Translations under genes and position numbers: made by a program
Part shown: in pieces, positions 1 through 8,292 of the stretch
How the letters are laid out: each line of letters opens with the position of its first letter
How positions within the stretch are numbered: the stretch's first letter is position 1
The notes under the pieces: generated by a model
What the model saw: the letters and a program-made list of their open reading frames with translations, nothing else
What the model was told of the DNA's origin: nothing
Databases searched by the model: none
DNA from: Bacillota bacterium
GTDB taxonomy: Bacteria > Bacillota > Clostridia > Christensenellales > Aristaeellaceae
Length of the DNA stretch: 64,000 nt
Direction of reading: 5' to 3'
NCBI GenBank assembly: GCA_023404715.1
Contig: JAEYAR010000205.1
Coordinates: 1-64,000, forward strand

Positions 1-3000
1 GCCTGGAACAGCGCCTCGAAGCTTGCGCCATCCGCGGGATAGCGGGCGATGCCGATGCTTACGGTAAAGGGGGGCGTGCCGGGCTCAGCGCCGGATTCCA
101 GGTGTTTTTGCATAAGCTCGGCCTTTCGGCGAGCGATCACGCGATCGTCGGTGCCGCCGATGAAGGCGACCAGCTCGTCTCCGCCGATGCGCCCCAGCAC
201 GTCGTTTCTGCGAAAGACGCGCTGCAGCGCATCGCCCACGGCATGGAGCGCCAAGTCGCCGGCGGCATGCCCGTATTGATCGTTGATCGTCTTAAAGGCG
301 TCCAGATCGATGAGGAATAGGAGCCCCTTTTGCACGTGATGGAGCTCCGCGGCGATGCGCTTTTCAGAGGAGGTCTTGTTTTGCAGGCCGGTAAGCCCGT
401 CTGTTTCCGACATGCGCAGAAGATAATCCTCATGCCGCATATGCTCGTCGATATCGGTGATCTTTCCGATGATGGCGATGAGCTTTCCTTTTTCATAGAG
501 GTATTGGCTTTGGACGAGGCACCAGAAGAATTCCTGCCGGTCAGGGCGCAAGACGCGAATTCTAATCTCTTCGGCAGGTCCTTGCCCATCCAGGATGCTG
601 CGTACGATTTCAATGTCGCCGGCGTAAATATACCCCAGATTCAGATGATGCAAAAATCCGCGCTGGCGCAGGTTATGGATGCGAAAGAGCCGGGCGGCGT
701 TGGATGTAAAGTGGATGGTATCCCGTCTGGGATCGTAGTTGAAGAGCACGGTATCCGAGAAGTGCTCGAGCAGCAAATAGCGCTGTTCGTCCGCCGACGA
801 CCTGCGCTGAAGCGTTCGAATCAACCCGAACAGGACGGAAAACGCGACGAGGACGACAGCTAAAAGGGTGAGTATGCTATGATGGGAGCTGTGAACGATG
901 CTCTGATACTGCATGACCGCCGCATCTGCCTGGAGGATCACCACGAGATGCCAGCCGTTATACCGAAGGCCCGTGAGGGAGAGGTAATAGGGCGCGCCGC
1001 CGAATTCCCCGAGCCGGAAGGTCCTGACGTCGGAGGCGGCGAAGGCCAGACCTGAACGCACCTGATTGAGCACGGCTGGGTCTACATCCCCGTCCTTCAG
1101 CAGGGTCAGCAGATTGCCAAGCTTGCCCTGCTCTGCGGCGCGGACGGGGAGGATTTCGCCTCTATCGTCCGTGAGGAACGCGGCGGCGAGCCGCCCCTGC
1201 GCCGGATCGTAAAGCTCCGTGGAGACGAGCATCTGCGCATCGATGATGCCGCGCACGACCCCCGCGAACGCGCCGTTGCGAAAGACGGGAACGCCCACGG
1301 AGATACAATAGATATTGCCCATGCGCGCCGAATAGACGATATCCGAGACGACGGTTTGCCCCTCCAGCAGGCGGCCTACGATCTCCTGATCCTGGCTGCG
1401 AACCATCCCCTCGTCGACGGCGCGCAGGTAATCGGCGTAGGATAGGAAGTAATATGAGATTTCCGGCGTCCCCTCGTTGAGCGCGGTAAGATAGGCGTTC
1501 AGAAATTCGGGGTCGTCCTTTTGCGCGATAAAGACAGCGAGCGTTTGCAGCGTGTTGACGACGCCGTCGATCTGTGTCAACGTATTCTCGCGCTGGCCGG
1601 TCGTGTAGGCGCTGAGCGTTTCTGTGATCATCCGCACGAATTTATCGTGCGTCAGATGCCTGTTATACGACAGAACGGTCGTAATGCACAGGCCTACGAA
1701 GAGCGCGCAGAGCAAAACGACGATCAGGTAAGCGCGCGCACGCGTCAAGGCACGCCTGCGCTTGCCGGGCAAACCGCTTTCTTCCTGCGTAAAGGGGCTT
1801 GCCTGCTCCGGCGCAGGCGCGAGCGAATCCGCGAGCTCGTATTTGCCCTTTTGCGCTTCATAGATTTTGAAAAACTGCTCCGCTGGCATGGGCTTGGCAA
1901 AATAAAACCCCTGGACCATCGTGCAGCCTAACTGAAGCAGATAACGGCACTGATCCTCCGTCTCCACCCCCTCGCAGAGAACCTCGACGTGAAGGCGCTG
2001 GGCGATGTCGATGATGTTGGGAACGATGGCGGCGTTGCGCTTTTTGAGCGCGCTATCGTCGTCGGAGAGAAATTTGCGGTCGAGCTTCAAACAGTCGAAG
2101 CTCAGCTCTTGCCAAATGTTGATGCCCGCATAACCGGAGCCAAAATCGTCGATCGACACGCGATAGCCATAAGCTCTTAGCTGATCGATGAGAACTTTGG
2201 CGCCGGTGAACTCCTCTAACAGTATGGTTTCGGTAAGCTCGAACTCAAGCAGCTCGGGCGGTATATGGTATGACGTGGCGATGGCGTGCAGCTGCTCAGC
2301 CGTATCGGCATTCTGGATGTGCAGACGCGATAGGTTGACGGAGACGCGCGTCACGGGCAAGTGCGCTGCGATCCGGCGCGCTAAAAACGCGCAGACCTGG
2401 CGGCAGATCAGGCGGTCGAGCTCGACGACCATACCGTTCTTTTCCATGACCGATAGAAACGCGTCGGGATAGATGATCTCGCCGTTTTCACCCAGGCGGC
2501 GCGCCAGCGCCTCCGCGCCGACGATGGCGCCGGTGGTCAGATCTACCTTGGGTTGAAGGTAAAAATCAAAGCGTTGCGCCTTGAGCGCGCTGTAGACCTC
2601 CAATTCCGTCTCATGCCAGGCGATTTCGTGCGCCTCCATGTCCTGATTGTAGAGCACGGACACGACGGTCAGCTGTTTTTTGGAGGCTTTGCGCGCCGTA
2701 TTGGCGCCGTCGATCGCCCGCGCAACGTGACCATTTTTAACGGGGCATACGCCGCAGGCGATCTTAAGACGGCTGGTCAGAAACTGCACCTGCTGCGCCT
2801 CGAGAAAATCGGCAAGCTGGACGTCGCGCGCCTTCATCAGATCCTCGATGCTTTGGCCGTCCAGCGTTTGGAGCAGGCAGACGAAATGGTCGGCAAAGAG
2901 GCGCATACAAAGACGCACGGTTGGATCGCCGTTAAGAAAATGTTCGACCGATTTCAACAGCGCGTCCCCCGCATCCGCGCCAAAAAAGGAGTTGATGGAT

Positions 3001-3101
3001 TGGAAATCGTCGATATCTGCGTAGAGAACGAAGAACCGTCCCGTATGGGCGCTTTGGATGATTCGCTCAGCGTCATGAATAAAGACAGTGTTGAGGTTCA
3101 C
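1..3101 (-). CDS. GGDEF-EAL-Cache-PAS-GGDEF c-di-GMP signalling protein (3' end outside window)
   Basis: Membrane protein predicted to make and/or degrade cyclic di-GMP. I read one open frame from a GTG at 3101 (AAGGAA ribosome site 7 nt upstream) to the window edge, 1033 codons without a stop. Order: degenerate GGDEF-like domain (residues about 10-165; LFADHF stands where GGDEF is expected), EAL domain with EALAR at about 197, VNLS, ELTET, DDFG at about 318, LKLD and EGVET, so the phosphodiesterase residues look intact; TM helix about 455-477; extracytoplasmic Cache-like region about 480-738; TM about 741-760; PAS about 785-890; C-terminal GGDEF with IGGDEL at about 972-977. The catalytic EAL lies before the membrane and the active-looking cyclase after it, which is not the usual sensor-GGDEF-EAL order. 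The first GGDEF is probably regulatory. Domain calls are from motifs; the Cache call is the least certain. Confidence 0.9.
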   Translation of the reverse strand, partial: MNLNTVFIHDAERIIQSAHTGRFFVLYADIDDFQSINSFFGADAGDALLKSVEHFLNGDPTVRLCMRLFADHFVCLLQTLDGQSIEDLMKARDVQLADFLEAQQVQFLTSRLKIACGVCPVKNGHVARAIDGANTARKASKKQLTVVSVLYNQDMEAHEIAWHETELEVYSALKAQRFDFYLQPKVDLTTGAIVGAEALARRLGENGEIIYPDAFLSVMEKNGMVVELDRLICRQVCAFLARRIAAHLPVTRVSVNLSRLHIQNADTAEQLHAIATSYHIPPELLEFELTETILLEEFTGAKVLIDQLRAYGYRVSIDDFGSGYAGINIWQELSFDCLKLDRKFLSDDDSALKKRNAAIVPNIIDIAQRLHVEVLCEGVETEDQCRYLLQLGCTMVQGFYFAKPMPAEQFFKIYEAQKGKYELADSLAPAPEQASPFTQEESGLPGKRRRALTRARAYLIVVLLCALFVGLCITTVLSYNRHLTHDKFVRMITETLSAYTTGQRENTLTQIDGVVNTLQTLAVFIAQKDDPEFLNAYLTALNEGTPEISYYFLSYADYLRAVDEGMVRSQDQEIVGRLLEGQTVVSDIVYSARMGNIYCISVGVPVFRNGAFAGVVRGIIDAQMLVSTELYDPAQGRLAAAFLTDDRGEILPVRAAEQGKLGNLLTLLKDGDVDPAVLNQVRSGLAFAASDVRTFRLGEFGGAPYYLSLTGLRYNGWHLVVILQADAAVMQYQSIVHSSHHSILTLLAVVLVAFSVLFGLIRTLQRRSSADEQRYLLLEHFSDTVLFNYDPRRDTIHFTSNAARLFRIHNLRQRGFLHHLNLGYIYAGDIEIVRSILDGQGPAEEIRIRVLRPDRQEFFWCLVQSQYLYEKGKLIAIIGKITDIDEHMRHEDYLLRMSETDGLTGLQNKTSSEKRIAAELHHVQKGLLFLIDLDAFKTINDQYGHAAGDLALHAVGDALQRVFRRNDVLGRIGGDELVAFIGGTDDRVIARRKAELMQKHLESGAEPGTPPFTVSIGIARYPADGASFEALFQ

Positions 3102-3185
3102 TTGGCGATTCCTTCTTTCCACGAGGAAGCTTATCGGGCGTAATTCCTAAGCTCTTATGAAAAATATAGGTTGGGGCTTTTCTTT

Positions 3186-3214
3186 ATTATAACACATCTC
3201 CTTTTGGACGCAAA
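3186..3214 (-). promoter_or_regulatory. Sigma-A promoter of the GGDEF/EAL gene
   Basis: On the minus strand TTTGCG (3209-3214), 17 nt, then TATAAT (3186-3191) preceded by TG at the extended -10 position. It lies about 85 nt upstream of the GTG start. Confidence 0.6.
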
Positions 3215-3346
3215 GAGCCGGGCGAAGATTTCTATGCCTCATTGTATAAAGGTTGCCCATTGATAAAGCGAGCCGTTCAATCGGCTCAGGCGGCTTCGCT
3301 AAGCTGCGGGCGCGCCCTCTGCGATGACCTGCGTGATCGAGCGCCC

Positions 3347-4279
3347 CTAAAGATGAAGCTCGCAGCGCGCCTGGGAGAGGCGCACGGGCGGCATCGCCCG
3401 CGAGGTGATCGCGGCGCCCGGCGGCACGGGACCGGCCAGGGAGGGCAGCGCGGGATCGTGCGCGGCAAAGCGCGAGCGCGCCAGGGCTGCGCTTTTCGTC
3501 GCGTAGCAATAGGCGCACCCGCCGGGGCAGGTGCTGTAAGCACCGATGTCGATGCTCTGCGCGCATCCGCAGCCCGGGCGCTGCCCTTTATCCTGCGTAA
3601 GCTTGAGCGGGCAGCCGAGGATGCCGGCGATGCGCTGCGGGTCCACGCATGCCGCCGGGCGCACCCCGAATGCGGAAAGATTCAGCTGCTCGCAGCAGGT
3701 GTAGAGGGCGAGCGCGTGCGGGGAAGCGACGCGGGCGAGCCGCGCGGCCATATCGCGCATATCTCGATCCGCCATCGGTTTGACCCGACCGCCGAGATGG
3801 CGGTAAGGGTCGGCAAAGCTGAAGATGCACCGCGTGGTAAGCGGGGCGAGCGCGTCGCACAGCCTGCCGAATCGATCCTCGTGCCAGGCGGCTGGATGCG
3901 ATGAATCAAGCAGAATGGGATCATAGCGCCAATCGACACGCGCAGGGCCTAGTCGCGCAGCGAGGGCGGCGAAGGCGTCGAGGCGCGCGGCCTCCGGCGG
4001 CAGGTTCGGCTCCACGTCGCTACCATAGGGCGTAACCGTGAAGGAGAAGCAATAGGCGTAACCGCGCGCGTCCAACTCGTCCAGATAGGGCATCAAGGGA
4101 AGCGGATTCTTCGTCCAGAAGAGGATAAGCTCCGCATCGCTGGGCGAGAGCGGCACACGGCTGTAGCTGCGCGCGTTAAAGGGATTTTGAACGAGGCAAT
4201 AACCCTCGCGGATGCGGCCTATAAACCACGCCGCGTAAAAGGCGGGGATGTCGCTGCGGCGGCTGGCGCTGACGATCAT
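3347..4279 (-). CDS. DUF1848 family protein
   Basis: 310-residue cytoplasmic protein of the DUF1848 family; function unknown. Seen: the family's N-terminal signature (MIVSASRRSDIPAF), an internal FWTKNP segment, a WRYDPI motif, and a C-terminal cysteine cluster (GCGCAQSIDIGAYSTCPGGC followed by AYCYA) that resembles a metal or Fe-S site. The family is thought to be related to radical SAM/SPL-type proteins, but no CxxxCxxC is seen at the N-terminus. The start at 4279 is chosen because GGAGGAAA lies 6 nt upstream and homologues begin at this methionine; an upstream in-frame ATG at 4339 lacks a ribosome site. It stands alone, divergent from the downstream GDPD gene. Confidence 0.8.
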   Translation of the reverse strand: MIVSASRRSDIPAFYAAWFIGRIREGYCLVQNPFNARSYSRVPLSPSDAELILFWTKNPLPLMPYLDELDARGYAYCFSFTVTPYGSDVEPNLPPEAARLDAFAALAARLGPARVDWRYDPILLDSSHPAAWHEDRFGRLCDALAPLTTRCIFSFADPYRHLGGRVKPMADRDMRDMAARLARVASPHALALYTCCEQLNLSAFGVRPAACVDPQRIAGILGCPLKLTQDKGQRPGCGCAQSIDIGAYSTCPGGCAYCYATKSAALARSRFAAHDPALPSLAGPVPPGAAITSRAMPPVRLSQARCELHL

Positions 4280-4395
4280 GGCGGTTTTCCTCCAGGTCTG
4301 TAATGACGCCATTGTAGCACATCTGTTCCCCTGATACAAGCGGTACGCCCCGCGAAAAATTCATAGCGGCATTGCTGCTTTACGGGCGCCGTTTT

Positions 4396-4404
4396 TGCTA
4401 TAAT
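4396..4404 (+). promoter_or_regulatory. Extended -10 promoter upstream of the membrane GDPD gene
   Basis: TGC followed by TATAAT (4399-4404), 34 nt before the ATG at 4438. No good -35 at 17 nt; the extended -10 probably compensates. Confidence 0.5.
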
Positions 4405-4437
4405 AGAGCGAAGGGAATGCGAGGAGGAGAAACCTGC

Positions 4438-6204
4438 ATGCTGACGGAATGCGTACGGGAGACGGCGGCGCTGCTGCGACGTGCGGGGCGGCTGATCGCG
4501 GGCGGGTTGCCGGTGCTGCTCTTGTTGGAAGGCGTTTATCGATTGTTTTTGCAGGCGCTCTCTTTTCTGGCGAACAGGGCGCTCACCTGGGCCGCGGCGC
4601 AGGGGGGCGTCGGTTTTGTAACCGCGCGGGGCGCCGCCTTGCCTCTATCAGGGCTTTGGACTGCGGCCGTATGCGCTGTGTCGGCGCTTATTTTCACGTT
4701 TTGCAGCCTGTGGGAGATCAGCGCGCTCATCCTATGCCTGGAGGATGTACGTAGGGGAAGGCGCTGTAGGGCCGCTCCCTTGGCGTTCAAGGCTTTTCGC
4801 AGCGCTGCGCAAGCATATCGGTTTCGCAACGTGCTGCTCTTGCCGGTGTTGCTCTTGCTCGCGCCGGGTCTGGTCGCGCTGGGGCGAGGCGCGGCGCTGC
4901 TCTCCGGGCTCGGCAAGGAGGCGCCGCTCCTCGGGGCCCTCATTTTGGCGTCGGCGACGGCGGCATATGCGATCGCTTTTCGATGGGCGCTTTCGCTGCA
5001 CGAGATCGTGCTGCAAGGCTGCGCGCTGAGGGCGGCCGGGCGGCGTAGCGCCCGAATGCTGAAAGGCAGGCAGCTCCCCGGCGCATCGGCCGTGCTCGCG
5101 GGCGTGATCGCGCTGCTCGCCGCGCTGCGGCTCGGGGCGATCTTGGGTTCGCTATGCCTCGGGCTGCTGGCCAAGGGGATCGCTCCGCCGCAGCGGGCGC
5201 TCTCCCTTTTCTGGGCGAGCTATACGCGCCTGTCCGTGGCCGGACGTGCGCTGAGCGGCGCGCTCTGCTCGATCTTCGTGCTGAGCCTTCTCTGCGCCTT
5301 ACGGGACGCATGCAGGGGGCGGCCTACGCCCGCCCTTGTACCGCGCACGGGTCGCGAGCGGGAATGCGCCCGGGGCTACTACGCGATCGCGGCGGCGTTG
5401 TTTTTGCTCGCTGCGGTGCCGGGGCTTCCGGCTTTGGATCCGGGGCGCCCCGTACAGATCGTCGCGCATCGCGCGGGCGGCGCCATCGGGCCGGAGAACA
5501 CGCTCGCCGCGCTGGACGAGGCGATCCGCAGCCGCGCGGTGATGGCGGAGATCGACGTGCGCCTGACCCACGACGGGGAGCTCGTCGTGTTGCATGACGC
5601 GAACCTTCGGCGCGTCGCGGGCGTAAACCACGCCATTCATAGCCTGACGCTAGCGCAAGCGCGCGGCTACGACGTAGGCAGAATGTTTTCCGCAGAATTC
5701 GCGGGCGAGCGCATCCCGACGCTTGGCGAGATGCTGACGCGGGCGCGCGGCAAGATGGAGATGATGATCGAGATCAAGACGGGCGAGCCGGAGGCGGTGC
5801 TCCAAGCCGTGCGCGACCTCGGGATGGAGGAGCAGTGCGTGCTGGCCGCGACGAACTACGGCCTGCTCGAGACGGTGCGGCAGCTGGCGCCGGAGGTCCG
5901 CACCTGTTACATCGTCTCGTCGTTTTACGGAGACGTGCGCCGGATGGATGCGGCGGACCAACTCTCCATCCGGGCGGACGCCGCAACCCTCTCGCTCGTG
6001 CGGCAGGTGCACCGGAGCGGCAAGGAGATCTTCTGCTGGACGGTGAACGACGAGGCCACGATGCGCCGCCTGCTCGCCTATGGCGTGGACGGATTGATCA
6101 CGGACGACCCCTACCTCGCCGCGCACGTGGCCGAGACGTCCGGACGCGGGCTGCTCGCGCAGACGATCGACGTGCTGGGAGAGGGAGAGCGGCTTTCTGA
6201 TTAA
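4438..6204 (+). CDS. Membrane-anchored glycerophosphodiester phosphodiesterase
   Basis: 588 residues. Predicted to hydrolyse glycerophosphodiesters (deacylated phospholipids or teichoic-acid-type polymers) to sn-glycerol-3-phosphate and an alcohol. Residues about 15-330 hold several hydrophobic helices matching the GDPD membrane domain; residues about 338-575 are the catalytic TIM barrel with IVAHRAGG at 341 (catalytic His), GPENT, AEIDVRLTHDG, VLHD (second catalytic His), MIEIK and FCWTVND near the end. The start at 4438 follows GGAGGAGAAACCTGC; an in-frame codon at 4372 would overlap the promoter. Monocistronic, ending in a strong bidirectional terminator. One of four GDPD genes in the window and the only one with a membrane domain. 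Confidence 0.9.
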   Translation: MLTECVRETAALLRRAGRLIAGGLPVLLLLEGVYRLFLQALSFLANRALTWAAAQGGVGFVTARGAALPLSGLWTAAVCAVSALIFTFCSLWEISALILCLEDVRRGRRCRAAPLAFKAFRSAAQAYRFRNVLLLPVLLLLAPGLVALGRGAALLSGLGKEAPLLGALILASATAAYAIAFRWALSLHEIVLQGCALRAAGRRSARMLKGRQLPGASAVLAGVIALLAALRLGAILGSLCLGLLAKGIAPPQRALSLFWASYTRLSVAGRALSGALCSIFVLSLLCALRDACRGRPTPALVPRTGRERECARGYYAIAAALFLLAAVPGLPALDPGRPVQIVAHRAGGAIGPENTLAALDEAIRSRAVMAEIDVRLTHDGELVVLHDANLRRVAGVNHAIHSLTLAQARGYDVGRMFSAEFAGERIPTLGEMLTRARGKMEMMIEIKTGEPEAVLQAVRDLGMEEQCVLAATNYGLLETVRQLAPEVRTCYIVSSFYGDVRRMDAADQLSIRADAATLSLVRQVHRSGKEIFCWTVNDEATMRRLLAYGVDGLITDDPYLAAHVAETSGRGLLAQTIDVLGEGERLSD

Positions 6205-6215
6205 AATAAGACGAC

Positions 6216-6257
6216 AAAACGCCAAACGCCAAATTTGATCCGGCGTTCGGCGTTTTT
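6216..6257. terminator. Bidirectional rho-independent terminator
   Basis: 15-nt inverted arms (6216-6230 and 6242-6256) built on AACGCC repeats, with an A-run on one side and a T-run on the other. It separates the convergent GDPD and HAD genes. Confidence 0.85.
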
Positions 6258-6270
6258 GTCTGGCGATTGG

Positions 6271-7161
6271 TTAAACGGGGATACGCGCGGCCGCTTGCCA
6301 GGGCGGCGTGCTTGGCAGACGCGTTTCAAAGCGGCAGATACAGGCCTGCTCGACAGCCCTCGCATAAGCGCCGCGCAGGAAGGCGTCGATCAGACCGGCG
6401 AATTCCTGCCAGGATTCGCTCTCCTCTCCCGGCCGGATGGGATAAAAATGCGCGTTGTTGGCCTCTGCGGCCTGCCGGTCGCCCGGGGCGTCGCCGATCA
6501 TGAGGATGTGATCCGGCGTATAGGCGGACGCGAGGCGCGCGATAACCGCCTGCTTGCCGCCGGTTTCCTGACCACACAGACAATCGACGAAGGCGTCGAG
6601 CCCATGCTCCGCCCACTCGCGCGCGAGGGCCGCCTCCTGCGTCGCGGAGACGACGACGATATCCGCATGCGCGTGCAGCGCCTGCAGGCACGACGCGACA
6701 TGCGGGAAGGGCGGGATGCCGTGAACGAGGCGGCTGATGCGCTCATTGACGTCGAGCGACCATTCGTAAGCGCGAAGGAGAACCGGCGCTTCGGGGCGCG
6801 CCTTTGCGGCTGTAAGCAGCAGGTCGTTGCTCAGACGGGGCGCCTCGTCGATCCAGCGGCGCAGCGCTTCGCGATCGGGGACGGTGAAGCCCCTCTCGCA
6901 CACATCTCGCCGGCAGGACAGCAGATCGAGGCTGAGCAGCAAGGTGATAAAGCGGTGCATGCCGCGCGAGGTGGAATACAGGTTTGTGTATTCCCAGGCC
7001 TCGCGGGCGTATTTGGAGATCGGTTGAAGCGAAAAATGGCCGATGTAGGCCGGGCAGAAGCATTCCTTATGTTTAATCTCCATCGTGTCAAAGGCGCATC
7101 CATCTGAGTCGATGCAGACGAGGCGCCGTTTGGCAGGCGTAAACCGGGATAACGAGCGCAT
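6271..7161 (-). CDS. HAD-superfamily hydrolase
   Basis: 296 residues, predicted soluble phosphatase. All four HAD motifs are visible: motif I CIDSDG (nucleophile and acid Asp at about 18 and 20), motif II VVVSAT, motif III lysine in GGKQAV, motif IV MIGDAPGDR. A long helical cap of roughly 130 residues lies between motifs I and II. Substrate cannot be told. AAAGGGGG precedes the ATG at 7161. It follows a Cof-type HAD gene on the same strand after 30 nt, so the two are probably co-transcribed. Two phosphatases next to glycerophosphodiesterase genes would suit dephosphorylation of a released phosphate ester (inference). Confidence 0.8.
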   Translation of the reverse strand: MRSLSRFTPAKRRLVCIDSDGCAFDTMEIKHKECFCPAYIGHFSLQPISKYAREAWEYTNLYSTSRGMHRFITLLLSLDLLSCRRDVCERGFTVPDREALRRWIDEAPRLSNDLLLTAAKARPEAPVLLRAYEWSLDVNERISRLVHGIPPFPHVASCLQALHAHADIVVVSATQEAALAREWAEHGLDAFVDCLCGQETGGKQAVIARLASAYTPDHILMIGDAPGDRQAAEANNAHFYPIRPGEESESWQEFAGLIDAFLRGAYARAVEQACICRFETRLPSTPPWQAAARIPV

Positions 7162-7191
7162 GGTGATTCCCCCTTTGCCGGACGGCTTCCC

Positions 7192-8031
7192 TTATGCTCG
7201 GTCAAAAAAGCGTTCTACGGCGAGGGCAAAGCCGTCCTGTGTGTTGGTTGCCGTCACGTAATCGGCGGCGTTTTGTATAGCCTCAGGCGCGTTGCCCATG
7301 GCGACGCCGACGCATGCCAGACGGATGGCGTCTATGTCGGTAGAGCTATCGCCGATGGCGAAGACGTCGTCGTAGGATGCGCCCAGATGGGAAAGCAGCG
7401 CGTTCAGGGCCGCGGGCTTATCCAAAGAGGCGCCGGAGAACTCCAGATCGCGCGCGGCCGCGCCGCGCGTATGGCGTATGAGCCCTGTGGCGGTGACGGC
7501 GTCGTATACCTCCTTCTGCTGCGCATCGGGAATCCCATACAGGTTTACCTTTTCGATGCCTAACCCGTTTTGCAAAAAATACTCGGATAGGGATGCTACG
7601 GCGGTAAAGGCCTTTTGCCGGCACATATACCACACGTGATGACTGGGGACAGGGGGGCAGGTGAGCTGCGCGAGCGTCTCCTGCTCGATGTAGATCGTAT
7701 GCGCGGCGGCAACCTCGGCGTAAAGACCCCGCCCTTCGAATGCGCGCAGCACATGCGCCGAATCGGTAGGCGGCAGGACGTTTTCGTATAGGGACTTTTG
7801 CTTTAAACGGTCGTAGACGCGCGCGCCGTGGCTGGATACGACGTAGCGAATCCAGGGCAGCGCGAGCACCTGGGGCGGCAACATGTCCACGACGCGTCCC
7901 GTACAGGGGACGACGCAGACCCCGCATTCGTGAAGCGCGTGCAGGGCGGCCATGTTGCGCGGGGAGATGGCGACCTGGTCGGCTCCGAGTAGCGTTCCAT
8001 CCATGTCGATCCATGCGATTTTCGGGTTCAT
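7192..8031 (-). CDS. Cof-type HAD-IIB phosphatase
   Basis: 279 residues, normal for the Cof/YidA sugar-phosphate phosphatase family. Motif I is IDMDGTLL (Asp9, Asp11), motif II CTGR, motif III lysine in GASLDKPAAL, motif IV AIGDSSTDIDA, and the C-terminus has the typical GVAMGNAPEAIQ segment. Cytoplasmic, Mg-dependent; exact substrate unknown. It is first in a two-gene minus-strand unit with the HAD gene ending at 6271 and is divergent from the GDPD-ABC operon at 8293. Its promoter carries a copy of the operator-like motif also found at the GDPD promoter, so the two units may answer to the same LacI-type repressor. Confidence 0.88.
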   Translation of the reverse strand: MNPKIAWIDMDGTLLGADQVAISPRNMAALHALHECGVCVVPCTGRVVDMLPPQVLALPWIRYVVSSHGARVYDRLKQKSLYENVLPPTDSAHVLRAFEGRGLYAEVAAAHTIYIEQETLAQLTCPPVPSHHVWYMCRQKAFTAVASLSEYFLQNGLGIEKVNLYGIPDAQQKEVYDAVTATGLIRHTRGAAARDLEFSGASLDKPAALNALLSHLGASYDDVFAIGDSSTDIDAIRLACVGVAMGNAPEAIQNAADYVTATNTQDGFALAVERFFDRA

Positions 8032-8063
8032 ACCGGCCCTCCTTGCGGCTTTGGGATAAACAC

Positions 8064-8092
8064 AGTATAGCGCTTGGATTGAAACGTGTCAA
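8064..8092 (-). promoter_or_regulatory. Sigma-A promoter of the Cof-type phosphatase unit
   Basis: TTGACA (8087-8092) - 17 nt - TATACT (8064-8069) on the minus strand: a consensus -35 and near-consensus -10. Confidence 0.75.
8080..8091. promoter_or_regulatory. LacI-family operator-like site 1
   Basis: TGAAACGTGTCA differs at one position from the palindrome TGAAACGTTTCA typical of LacI-family operators with a central CG. It overlaps the -35 box and spacer of the Cof promoter, a repression geometry. Candidate ligand: the LacI-SBP fusion encoded at 12854. Confidence 0.45.
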
Positions 8093-8215
8093 TAAATCGA
8101 GCGCAGATTCTTTGAAAATAAAGTCAAACAAGTCGAAGATACCGAAAATATTCGAGATTTTTGAAAGAAATATGCGAACATGCGGGGAAATCGAACGAAA
8201 ATTTTTGCAAAAGCA

Positions 8216-8244
8216 TTGAAACGTTCTAAAAATTGTGATAGAAT
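8216..8244 (+). promoter_or_regulatory. Sigma-A promoter of the GDPD-ABC operon
   Basis: TTGAAA (8216-8221) - 17 nt - TAGAAT (8239-8244), about 50 nt before the ATG at 8293. Confidence 0.7.
8217..8228. promoter_or_regulatory. LacI-family operator-like site 2
   Basis: TGAAACGTTCTA shares the block ATTGAAACGT with site 1 and keeps 10 of 12 positions of TGAAACGTTTCA. It overlaps the -35 of the GDPD promoter. The two sites lie 137 bp apart. Confidence 0.4.
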
Positions 8245-8292
8245 AAGGGCGTCAACAGAAAGGCGCCCTGACGGGCAGAAAGAGGGAATGCA

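Noticed and set aside
8093..8215. AT-rich purine-biased stretch in the divergent promoter region considered as a small RNA or riboswitch
   Set aside because: No stable stem or terminator seen; better explained as a divergent promoter region.
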